DNA from: Pseudomonadota bacterium
Lineage (GTDB): Bacteria > Pseudomonadota > Alphaproteobacteria > Rhizobiales > Tepidamorphaceae
DNA: 10,075 nucleotides
Reading direction: 5' to 3'
Assembly (NCBI GenBank): GCA_023435545.1
Contig: JAEYRQ010000097.1
Location: 1 to 10,075, forward strand
Positions 1 through 5,888 of the stretch are shown here, in pieces. Made by a program: the position numbers and the translations under genes. The number at the start of each line of letters is the position of its first letter. Within the stretch, counting starts at the first letter, position 1. A model generated the notes under the pieces. It did not search any database. It was given only the letters and a program-made list of their open reading frames with translations, and had not been told where the DNA came from.

Positions 1-1035
1 GCATCGGACCTCGTCGTCCGGCTCGCTGCGGCCCCCGAAGCCGCGCTCGCGCGCCTTGCGCCCCTGCTGCGGCGGCGTGCCGCCGCCCGCCAGGTACGCC
101 GCTGCCACGGCGCCCTGCATCTGGGCAACATTGCCCTGATCGATGGTCGGCCGGTGATCTTCGATGCGCTGGAATTCGACGAGGACCTGGCCACGATCGA
201 CGTCCTTTACGATCTCGCCTTCCTGCTGATGGACCTGTGGAGCCGCGGCGAGGAGGCTCACGCCAACCGCCTGCTCAACCGCTGGCTCGCCATACGGGGG
301 ATGGCAGCGGACGACATGGACGGTCTCGCGTTGTTGCCGCTGTTCGTGTCGATGCGGGCGGCGATCCGCGCCAAGGTGGGGGCGGCCAGGCTCCGGCATC
401 TGGAGGGGCCGGACCGCGAGGCGGCCGAGCGCGAGGCGCGGGCAATGTTCTCACTCGCCTGCGAGGCGCTCTCGCCGCCGCCTGCGCGGCTGGTCGCGGT
501 CGGAGGATTGTCGGGCACCGGCAAGACCACCCTTGCGATGGCGATCGCCCCGGCTGTCGGTCCGATCCCGGGCGCGGTCGTCGTCCGGAGCGATGTTCTG
601 CGCAAGGTGCTGGCCGAAGTCGGTGAGACGGACCGGCTGCCGCCCGATCGCTACACGCCGCAGGCGAGCGCTGCGGTGTACGCGGCGATGGACGACCTGG
701 CAGGGCATGCGCTGGCAGCCGGTCACGGGGCGATCCTCGACGCGGTCCATGCCCGCCCCGCCGAACGGGAGGCGGCGCAGGAGGTCGCCGTGCAGGCGGG
801 CGTCGACTTCTGCGGCCTGTGGCTGGAAGCGCCGGCGGCCGAACTCATCGAACGTGTGTCGGCGCGGCGGGGCGATGCTTCGGACGCAGACAGAAGCGTG
901 GTCGAGACCCAGCTCGGCTACGATGTCGGCAGGATCGGCTGGATACGGATCGAGGCGGGCGGAGACCTCGCCGCGACTGCCGCCCGGGCACGGGCTGCGC
1001 TCGCCTTGGCTTCGCCACCGTCGTTGGCCAAATGA
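1..1035 (+). CDS. Aminoglycoside phosphotransferase-like / AAA-type P-loop kinase fusion, 5'-truncated by the window
   Basis: The frame is open from the first base, so the gene begins upstream; 344 codons and the stop are visible. The first ~65 residues match the C-terminal half of a phosphotransferase-like (COG2187-type) domain: RCHGALHLGN, then FDALEFDEDL and DVLYDLAFLLMDLW. A linker leads to a second domain with a Walker A motif GLSGTGKTT (visible residues 169-177, bases 505-531), followed by VVRSDVLRK, a YTPQ...VY segment and RRGDASDAD. These are hallmarks of the AAA_33/COG0645 predicted kinases. The two-domain fusion is a known bacterial family of uncertain substrate, presumed to be a cytoplasmic phosphotransferase. 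An oddity is that the usual HGD catalytic motif reads HGA here (codon 112-114 GCC), so the first domain may be inactive. The ATG at 154 lies inside the domain and is not a credible start. The family call is firm; the substrate is unknown. Confidence 0.88.
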   Translation, partial: ASDLVVRLAAAPEAALARLAPLLRRRAAARQVRRCHGALHLGNIALIDGRPVIFDALEFDEDLATIDVLYDLAFLLMDLWSRGEEAHANRLLNRWLAIRGMAADDMDGLALLPLFVSMRAAIRAKVGAARLRHLEGPDREAAEREARAMFSLACEALSPPPARLVAVGGLSGTGKTTLAMAIAPAVGPIPGAVVVRSDVLRKVLAEVGETDRLPPDRYTPQASAAVYAAMDDLAGHALAAGHGAILDAVHARPAEREAAQEVAVQAGVDFCGLWLEAPAAELIERVSARRGDASDADRSVVETQLGYDVGRIGWIRIEAGGDLAATAARARAALALASPPSLAK

Positions 1036-1064
1036 TGGTCCGACACGGAACCGTGAGGCGAGAG

Positions 1065-1379
1065 ATGACCCGGATCAGTGCCATCTGCCTGAGCGTCGCC
1101 ATGCTGGCTGCGCCGGTTGCGACCGCCGGTGCAGACACCGACAGGATCGAGGCGACCTTCGACTGCGACAACGGCGTGGTTCTCGAGGTGACGTTCGACA
1201 ACGCGAACGACGTTGCGATTGTCTCGACCGAAGGGATGGAGCCGCAGACGCTGCCGATCGGAATGTCGGGGTCGGGCTACTACTATTCCAACGGTCCCTA
1301 CGGTCTGCGCGGCAAGGGTGACGAGGCTATGTGGGAGGTCGGTCGCATGGCGCCGGTCAACTGCAAGGCGCGATCCTGA
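1065..1379 (+). CDS. Periplasmic MliC/PliC-family C-type lysozyme inhibitor
   Basis: This is a 104-residue exported protein. Residues 1-23 form a signal peptide ending in AGA before DTD. There is no lipobox at its end, so it is probably a soluble periplasmic (PliC-like) form rather than a lipoprotein. The mature part has the MliC domain pattern: FDCDNG with C34, VTFDN, LPIGMSGSGYYYSNG and KGDEAMWE, ending at C100; C34 and C100 likely form a disulfide. In characterised MliC proteins the SG(S)xxY loop and the Lys of KGDEA reach into the lysozyme active site; here these are S68/S70 and K84. The ATG at 1065 is preferred because GAGG at 1055-1058 gives a ribosome-binding site and the signal peptide starts directly. 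An in-frame ATGATG at 1032 overlaps the upstream stop but has no Shine-Dalgarno. The 29-bp gap to the upstream gene suggests co-transcription. The likely role is protection of peptidoglycan from host or competitor lysozyme. Confidence 0.87.
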   Translation: MTRISAICLSVAMLAAPVATAGADTDRIEATFDCDNGVVLEVTFDNANDVAIVSTEGMEPQTLPIGMSGSGYYYSNGPYGLRGKGDEAMWEVGRMAPVNCKARS

Positions 1380-1401
1380 ATCGATCGATCCTGCATCGAT
1401 C
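1372..1401. repeat. Two tandem 15-bp direct repeats across the lysozyme-inhibitor stop codon
   Basis: GATCCTGAATCGATC at 1372-1386 is followed directly by GATCCTGCATCGATC at 1387-1401, differing at one base. The first unit contains the TGA stop (1377-1379). It looks like a local slippage duplication and runs into the stem-loop starting at 1399. Confidence 0.7.
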
Positions 1402-1425
1402 GCCCGGGCGCCTGGCCCGGGCGAT
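1399..1425. terminator. Strong stem-loop between convergent genes, possible bidirectional terminator
   Basis: A perfect 11-bp inverted repeat, ATCGCCCGGGC (1399-1409) and GCCCGGGCGAT (1415-1425), encloses a 5-base loop. It sits 19 bp after the lysozyme-inhibitor stop and 20 bp beyond the stop of the convergent amide hydrolase. Position and strength fit a shared terminator. There is no clean T-run on either side (AGTTTCGTTT lies downstream on +), so it may act weakly or as a 3'-end stabiliser. Confidence 0.5.
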
Positions 1426-1445
1426 ACCGGAATAGTTTCGTTTCG

Positions 1446-2573
1446 TCAGTTCGCCGTCGCGGTCATCGGACCCACCTGCGTCGACACGTCGACGATCGGC
1501 TGCTTGGAGTCCATCGATATCTCGACGATCTTGCCATTCGCCGCAGCGACCGCGTCCTTGAGGTCGACCATGCGGATGGTCTGGTCCTCTCGCGTGCGGA
1601 AATACCAGCGCTGGTTGGTCAGGTCGGCGACACTCGTCCATTCGGTCAGCTCGTTGACCGCCTTGCCGACCGCCGAGTTCTGAACCGAGCCGGCCGGGAT
1701 GTCGAACTGGTTGAGGATGTGGAAGGCCTGCAGCATCGTGTCCTCGGCGTTCGCGGTCGGCTCCGAATTGGTCGAAAAGAACGCCGCCCGGACGAAGCGG
1801 GAGGGCGAGGTGAAGTCGCCGGGCATTCCGAGCAGGCCCGCGCTCGACGACAGGGCCGGAAGCTCCTCGCCGAAGGACTTGCTCTTCTCCACGTCGTTGG
1901 TCGTCAGATTGATGTAGTTGCTCAGATTGGTCATCTGCCAGTCGTAGGTCGGTGCGTTGGTCACGACGCCGAGCGGTGCGTCGGTGACCTTGAGGATTCC
2001 GCCGCGCGGCTCGATGACGATCGAGGCACCGGTCTTGTCCTTGACGAAGACGTGGGCCGGCGCAACGGCCCCTTCAGGGCTGCCCAGGCCCGGCGTCTTG
2101 GTCGGGACGACGACGACGGACTTCACCGCCTCCTTGACCTCCTCGACCGTGGCGAAGCTGCCCAGCAGCCAGACGTTCAGCTCGTGTGGGGCGAGCGCGT
2201 GGGAAGCGTTCTGCGGGGTGACGTCCGCGTACTCGGCAAATCCGGGAAAGTAGAAGAGGCCGGCGCTCAGGCCCTGCTCGTTGACCCCGTCGAGATATCC
2301 GACGAGGCCGAGCATGTTGGCGCCGATGACCGAGTATTTCGTCTCGTAGCTCAGCCCCTGGCTACCGTCGGGAAGGGTGCCATGCAGCTTCTGGCCGGCG
2401 GGCACCACCATCACGTTGGAGTCCACCGGCGCACCGAACTCCAGGGTGCGTCCGCGGATGACGGCGCCGTCCTGCGCCTTAAGGCTGATGCCGGTGCATG
2501 CATAGGCGGGGGCGGCGATCGAGGCGGCGAACAGCGCCGAGGCGGAGACGAGGGAAATCGTACGGCGCAACAT
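1446..2573 (-). CDS. Exported linear amide C-N hydrolase (choloylglycine hydrolase / penicillin V acylase family)
   Basis: This 375-residue protein is an Ntn hydrolase that cleaves linear amide bonds. Relatives act on conjugated bile salts, penicillin V or N-acyl homoserine lactones; the substrate here cannot be told. Residues 1-25 are a signal peptide ending in AYA, so cleavage exposes C26 as the N-terminal nucleophile (CTGIS), which is how this family matures. Further hallmarks are R42 and E45 in GRTLEFG (mature 17 and 20; many bile-salt hydrolases have Asp at the second), DGVNEQGLSAG (95-105), N206 in TNAPTYDWQ, and SRFVRA with R259/R262. RWYFRT (322-327) is typical of the C-terminal part. 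The chosen start has a GGGAG ribosome site 8 bases upstream and puts the signal peptide first; the frame stays open to 2882, but that extension runs into the neighbouring gene and is not needed. It is transcribed divergently from the PLP-enzyme pair. Confidence 0.9.
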   Translation of the reverse strand: MLRRTISLVSASALFAASIAAPAYACTGISLKAQDGAVIRGRTLEFGAPVDSNVMVVPAGQKLHGTLPDGSQGLSYETKYSVIGANMLGLVGYLDGVNEQGLSAGLFYFPGFAEYADVTPQNASHALAPHELNVWLLGSFATVEEVKEAVKSVVVVPTKTPGLGSPEGAVAPAHVFVKDKTGASIVIEPRGGILKVTDAPLGVVTNAPTYDWQMTNLSNYINLTTNDVEKSKSFGEELPALSSSAGLLGMPGDFTSPSRFVRAAFFSTNSEPTANAEDTMLQAFHILNQFDIPAGSVQNSAVGKAVNELTEWTSVADLTNQRWYFRTREDQTIRMVDLKDAVAAANGKIVEISMDSKQPIVDVSTQVGPMTATAN

Positions 2574-2581
2574 GACTGGCA

Positions 2582-2586
2582 CTCCC
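2582..2586 (-). promoter_or_regulatory. Ribosome-binding site deciding the hydrolase start
   Basis: On the minus strand this reads GGGAG, 8 bases before the ATG at 2573. It supports this start over the upstream in-frame codons. Confidence 0.6.
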
Positions 2587-2597
2587 GATGATTGTAT

Positions 2598-2612
2598 CGC
2601 TTCTGGGAAGCG
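2598..2612. promoter_or_regulatory. Short perfect inverted repeat in the divergent intergenic region
   Basis: CGCTTC (2598-2603), TGG, GAAGCG (2607-2612) forms a perfect 6-bp stem with a 3-base loop. It lies 24 bases upstream of the hydrolase start, where it could be a leader hairpin or a compact operator. No regulator is known, and a short palindrome can occur by chance. Confidence 0.25.
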
Positions 2613-2696
2613 TCTAGGTGAGGGGGGCAGACTGCACGACCACGATGAAGTTGCGGTTAAGCAGGCTTGCGAGAGTTTCCCCACAGGCCTGCCGGG

Positions 2697-2715
2697 CGGT
2701 TGGCCCGCACAACCG
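2697..2715 (+). promoter_or_regulatory. Hairpin just upstream of the dehydratase ribosome-binding site
   Basis: CGGTTG (2697-2702) and CAACCG (2710-2715) flank a 7-base loop. The stem ends 3 bases before the Shine-Dalgarno at 2719, so it could influence translation initiation or mRNA stability. I see no riboswitch consensus. Confidence 0.25.
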
Positions 2716-2718
2716 TTC

Positions 2719-2725
2719 AGGAGGG
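2719..2725 (+). promoter_or_regulatory. Strong ribosome-binding site of the dehydratase gene
   Basis: AGGAGGG lies 4 bases before the ATG at 2730. It fixes this start in preference to the in-frame TTG at 2667, which has no comparable site. Confidence 0.8.
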
Positions 2726-2729
2726 CTGC

Positions 2730-3704
2730 ATGAGTACGGTAAACGACACTCTGGCGGCCGATGCTGCCACACCTGGTGTTTCGCCGCGGTCGATCGAGGC
2801 GGCCGAGACGGCGATCCGTCCGCATGTGCGCCTGACACCTATCATCGATGTGGATCCGGCGGACTTCGGCCTGTCCGGACAACCGATTGCGTTCAAACTG
2901 GAGTTCCTTCAGCTGTCCGGCTCATTCAAGGCGCGCGGTGCCTTCACCAACCTGTTGACGCGGGACGTGCCTCCGACGGGCGTCGCGGCGGCCTCCGGCG
3001 GCAATCACGGCGCGGCTGTCGCCTGTGCCGCACAGCGTCTCGGCGTCCCCGCGCGGATCTTTGTCCCGGCCATTTCCTCTCCTGCCAAGATCGACCTGAT
3101 CCGCAGCTATGATGCCGACCTTGTGGTCGGCGGCGAGCGCTACGCCGACGCGCTGGCCGCCTGCGACGCCTATGTGGGGGAGAGTGGAGCGCTGTCCGTT
3201 CATGCCTACGATCAGGTCGAGACGCTGGCCGGCCAGGGAACGTTGGGGCTCGAACTGGAGCGGCAAGTCCCGGGACTCGATACGCTGCTGGTGGCCGTAG
3301 GCGGTGGCGGGCTGATCGGCGGGATCGCCGCCTGGTATGGGAGCCGCGTCCGTATCGTCGCGGTGGAACCGGAGGAGGCGCCGACGCTGCATCGCGCGCT
3401 CGCCGCCGGCATGCCAGTGGATTCGCCCGCAGGCGGCATCGCTGCCGATTCCCTCGCCCCGCGCCAGGTCGGCAGGCTGATGTTCCCGATCGCACAGGCC
3501 CATGTCGCAGCCAGCGTGCTGGTGGAGGACACTGCGATCGTCGAGGCGCAGAGGACGCTGTGGCGGACGATGCGGGTCGCCCTGGAGCCGGGCGGGGCGG
3601 CGGCCTTCGCCGCGCTGCTGTCCGGCCGCTACGTCCCGGGTCCCGACGAGCGCGTCGGCGTCGTCCTGTGCGGGGCCAACACCACCGCGGTCAGCTTCGA
3701 CTGA
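2730..3704 (+). CDS. PLP-dependent serine/threonine dehydratase-type enzyme (fold-type II)
   Basis: This 324-residue cytoplasmic enzyme of the tryptophan-synthase-beta fold most likely deaminates L-threonine or L-serine to 2-oxobutyrate or pyruvate plus ammonia. Visible hallmarks are the PLP Schiff-base lysine K67 in SGSFKARGA, the substrate/cofactor loop SGGNHGA (89-95), the phosphate-binding glycine loop GGGGLIGG (191-198), and C314 in LCGANTT near the C-terminus, at the residue that contacts the pyridine nitrogen. The length fits single-domain dehydratases and serine racemases. There is no C-terminal ACT-like regulatory domain, so feedback inhibition by isoleucine, as in biosynthetic IlvA, is not expected. 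A serine racemase or hydroxyaspartate dehydratase cannot be excluded from sequence alone. The start is set by the AGGAGGG ribosome site. The gene lies 67 bp upstream of another PLP enzyme on the same strand, a probable two-gene operon in amino-acid degradation or sulfur amino-acid metabolism. Confidence 0.88.
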   Translation: MSTVNDTLAADAATPGVSPRSIEAAETAIRPHVRLTPIIDVDPADFGLSGQPIAFKLEFLQLSGSFKARGAFTNLLTRDVPPTGVAAASGGNHGAAVACAAQRLGVPARIFVPAISSPAKIDLIRSYDADLVVGGERYADALAACDAYVGESGALSVHAYDQVETLAGQGTLGLELERQVPGLDTLLVAVGGGGLIGGIAAWYGSRVRIVAVEPEEAPTLHRALAAGMPVDSPAGGIAADSLAPRQVGRLMFPIAQAHVAASVLVEDTAIVEAQRTLWRTMRVALEPGGAAAFAALLSGRYVPGPDERVGVVLCGANTTAVSFD

Positions 3705-3771
3705 CGGGAACCGCTTGCCCGCCGCTTTGCGAAGGGGCATAGCGGCACGCAGGACACCCGGATCGCCCGCC

Positions 3772-4923
3772 ATGCCAGCCGCACGCAATCGCCCCGACGC
3801 CGCCACCATCGCAGCCCAGGCTCTCGGCCGGATCGACGCCGAGACGGGGGCCGTCGTGCCGCCGATGCACAGTTCGACGACATTCGCGCGTGGCGCCGAC
3901 TACCAGCTTGCCGGCGAGCATCTCTACTCCCGTGACAGCGCGCCGACGGTCGCCCGCGCCGAGGAGATCATCGCCGCACTCGACGGCGGTCCAGCCGCGC
4001 GTTTGTTCGCCTCGGGAATGGCGGCGTTCGCCGCGCTCGTCGAGGCGCTGCCCGTGGGAGCCCACATCGTCGCGCCGAAGTCCATGTACTACGCCGCGCA
4101 GGACTGGTTGGTGCGGCTGGCCGGCCGCGGCCGGATCGGGCTCGGCCTGTTCGACCAGACCCGGCCGGAGGAGCTTGCCGCCTCGCTGAAGCCAGGCCAC
4201 ACCGCGCTCGTCTGGATCGAGACGCCGGCCAACCCGACCTGGGATGTCATCGACATCGAGATGGCGGCCCGGATGGCGCACGGCGCCGGGGCGATCCTCG
4301 CCGTCGATTCGACCTGCGCGCCGCCGCCGACCACACGGCCGCTGGATCTCGGCGCCGACATCGTCTTCCACTCGGCGACGAAATACCTGAATGGCCATTC
4401 CGACCTGACCGCAGGCGCATTGGTTCCCGCGCGAGAGGACGAACTGTGGGCGCAGGTCCACAAGGTCCGCACCGCAACCGGCGGCGTACTGGGCGGCTTC
4501 GAAGCCTGGCTGCTGATCCGGGGAATGCGCACGTTGCATGTACGCTTCGCACGGCAATCGGAGACTGCGCTGGAGCTCGCGCGGCACTTCGAGGGACACC
4601 GACGCGTCGCCGAGGTGCTCTATCCCGGCCTCGCCAGCCATCCGGCGCACGAGATCGCCCGCCGGCAGATGACCGGTGGCTTCGGCGGCATGCTGTCGAT
4701 CCTGGTGGATGGAGATCGCGAGGCGGCCCGGCGTGTGGCCGCCTCGACGAGGGTATTCGTGCCGGCGACCTCGCTCGGCGGAGTCGAGAGCCTGATCGAG
4801 CACCGACGGTCGGTGGAAAGCCCCCAGAGCACGGTCGCGGACAATCTGATCCGTATCTCTGTCGGCCTCGAGGCGCCCGAGGATCTGGTCGACGACCTCG
4901 AGCGCGCTCTCATCGGGATCTGA
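3772..4923 (+). CDS. Trans-sulfuration family PLP enzyme (cystathionine gamma-synthase / beta-lyase-like)
   Basis: This 383-residue fold-type I PLP enzyme belongs to the Cys/Met metabolism family, which interconverts cystathionine, homocysteine, cysteine and related thioethers. Hallmarks in order are YSRDSAPT (52-59; Tyr and Arg bind PLP phosphate across the dimer), ASGMAAF (80-86; phosphate loop), Y106 in the PLP-stacking region, ETPANPT (150-156), D179 (pyridine nitrogen), HSATKYLNGHSD with Schiff-base K204, and SLGGVESLIEHR near the C-terminus. The common YxRxxNPT motif has Ala in place of Asn, so sequence alone does not settle gamma-synthase, beta-lyase or gamma-lyase activity. The ATG at 3772 is the only in-frame ATG before the conserved region, although its ribosome site is weak (AGGA at 3751-3754, far upstream). 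Both this enzyme (if a gamma-lyase) and the upstream dehydratase could release 2-oxobutyrate and ammonia. The stop lies 3 bp from that of the convergent peroxiredoxin gene. Confidence 0.87.
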   Translation: MPAARNRPDAATIAAQALGRIDAETGAVVPPMHSSTTFARGADYQLAGEHLYSRDSAPTVARAEEIIAALDGGPAARLFASGMAAFAALVEALPVGAHIVAPKSMYYAAQDWLVRLAGRGRIGLGLFDQTRPEELAASLKPGHTALVWIETPANPTWDVIDIEMAARMAHGAGAILAVDSTCAPPPTTRPLDLGADIVFHSATKYLNGHSDLTAGALVPAREDELWAQVHKVRTATGGVLGGFEAWLLIRGMRTLHVRFARQSETALELARHFEGHRRVAEVLYPGLASHPAHEIARRQMTGGFGGMLSILVDGDREAARRVAASTRVFVPATSLGGVESLIEHRRSVESPQSTVADNLIRISVGLEAPEDLVDDLERALIGI

Positions 4924-4926
4924 TCC

Positions 4927-5589
4927 TCAGCCCAGCGGCTGCGGCACGATGCGGATATAGGGTTTCGGCTCCTTCCAGCCGTCCGGGTACTTCTGCTTCG
5001 CCTCGTCGTTGGACACCGATCCCGCGATGATCACCTCGCCGCCCTGCTGCCAGTTGGCGGGCGTCGCGACCTTGTGCTTAGCCGTTAGCTGCAGGGAATC
5101 GACCAGCCGCAGGATCTCGTCGAAGTTGCGCCCGGTCGTCATCGGATAGGAGATCATCGCCTTGATCACCTTGTCTGGTCCGATGATCAGCACGTTCCTG
5201 ACTGTCTGGTTGTCGGCGGGAGTCCTGCCCTGCGAGCTGTCGCCGGCCGACGCCGGCAGCATCCCGTACAGCTTGGCGACTCTGAGGTCGGGGTCGCCGA
5301 TCATCGGGTAGTTCACCGCGTTGCCGGTGACCGCCTCGATGTCCTCGGCCCAGCGCTTGTGATCCTCGACAGGATCCACTGACAGGCCGACGATCTTGAC
5401 GCCGCGCTTGTCGAAATCCGCGCGCATGCCGGCCATCGTGCCGAGTTCGGTGGTGCAGACCGGCGTGAAGTCCTTCGGGTGCGAGAACATGATGCACCAG
5501 GAATTGCCGACCCAGTCGTGGAAGCGGATCGGACCCTCGGTAGTATTGGCCTCGAAATCAGGGGCGGTGTCGCCGATCTTCAGCGTCAT
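4927..5589 (-). CDS. 1-Cys peroxiredoxin (Prx6 subfamily)
   Basis: This 220-residue cytoplasmic thiol peroxidase reduces hydrogen peroxide and organic hydroperoxides. The active-site segment reads HPKDFTPVCTTE, with peroxidatic C45, T42 and H37, and the supporting arginine is R131 (DNQTVRNV). PVCTTE and the ~220-residue length with a long C-terminal extension (GGEVIIAGSVSND, then YPDGWKEPKPYIR) place it in the Prx6/1-Cys group rather than typical 2-Cys AhpC. The only other cysteine is C32, and no resolving cysteine follows C45, so an external thiol reductant is expected. The start is supported by minus-strand GAGAGGAGA (5596-5604) 6 bases before the ATG. It is transcribed divergently from the first protease gene, with 299 bp between them, and convergent with the trans-sulfuration gene. 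Oxidative-stress regulation is plausible from the family, but I recognise no binding site. Confidence 0.93.
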   Translation of the reverse strand: MTLKIGDTAPDFEANTTEGPIRFHDWVGNSWCIMFSHPKDFTPVCTTELGTMAGMRADFDKRGVKIVGLSVDPVEDHKRWAEDIEAVTGNAVNYPMIGDPDLRVAKLYGMLPASAGDSSQGRTPADNQTVRNVLIIGPDKVIKAMISYPMTTGRNFDEILRLVDSLQLTAKHKVATPANWQQGGEVIIAGSVSNDEAKQKYPDGWKEPKPYIRIVPQPLG

Positions 5590-5707
5590 CTGGAGTCTCC
5601 TCTCGTTGTTCCCGGTGTCCGGGCATTCGGACTCATGCGGGCAGGTCTCTTGCGCGGCGCGATCCTAGAGCAGGCGTGTCGCGATTGGGAGAGACCACCA
5701 AGGCTGT

Positions 5708-5739
5708 CCCGTCGGATGCGCATGAGGCGCGCCGACGGG
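5708..5739. promoter_or_regulatory. 8-bp inverted repeat with 16-bp spacer, candidate operator
   Basis: CCCGTCGG (5708-5715) and CCGACGGG (5732-5739) are perfect inverted copies. Spacing and position, in the middle of a divergent promoter region and just upstream of the AT-rich -10-like patch, would suit a dimeric regulator or a transcript hairpin. High GC makes a chance match possible. Confidence 0.3.
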
Positions 5740-5877
5740 AAGTCTCCGAAGAAAGCGACGTATTCTGTCGCATAATCTATACTCTCTGGTGCATGATGTG
5801 GCATGGTGCTGCTGGGGGTGGGTTGTCTGTATTGGTTGGGCCCGTCCTCTTTTCGTTCTCACACGTTTCAAATCAGC

Positions 5878-5885
5878 AGGAACTC
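5878..5885 (+). promoter_or_regulatory. Ribosome-binding site of protease 1, shared leader motif
   Basis: AGGAACTC ends 3 bases before the ATG at 5889. Protease 2 has GGGAACTC at 7394-7401 and protease 3 has AGGATCTC at 8794-8801, all within 2-3 bases of the start. The motif fixes the three starts and appears to have been retained with the duplicated genes. Confidence 0.7.
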
Positions 5886-5888
5886 GCG

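Larger units (their letters stand above)
5590..5888. promoter_or_regulatory. Divergent intergenic region, peroxiredoxin / first protease
   Basis: These 299 bp hold no convincing gene and should contain promoters in both directions. Around 5771-5783 there is an AT-rich patch with CATAAT and TATACT, each one base off the sigma-70 -10 consensus on the + strand, but no good -35 at 16-18 bp. The first protease ribosome site AGGA is at 5878-5881. A long-spaced inverted repeat at 5708-5739 is listed separately. Confidence 0.45.

Noticed and set aside
1032..1064. Earlier ATGATG start for the lysozyme inhibitor overlapping the upstream stop
   Set aside because: Translational coupling is possible, but there is no Shine-Dalgarno, and it would add charged residues before the signal peptide. 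The ATG at 1065 has a better ribosome site.
1719..2591. 290-codon plus-strand frame across the amide hydrolase gene
   Set aside because: It is antisense to the hydrolase, has no conserved motif and a low-complexity Arg/Asp/Gly-rich product.
2574..2882. N-terminal extension of the amide hydrolase beyond 2573
   Set aside because: It would place 103 Arg/Cys-rich residues before an obvious signal peptide and overlap the divergent gene. The GGGAG ribosome site supports 2573.
3691..4803. 370-codon minus-strand frame across the trans-sulfuration gene
   Set aside because: It is compositionally a shadow of the sense gene, with no motifs, and the sense frame has every family hallmark.
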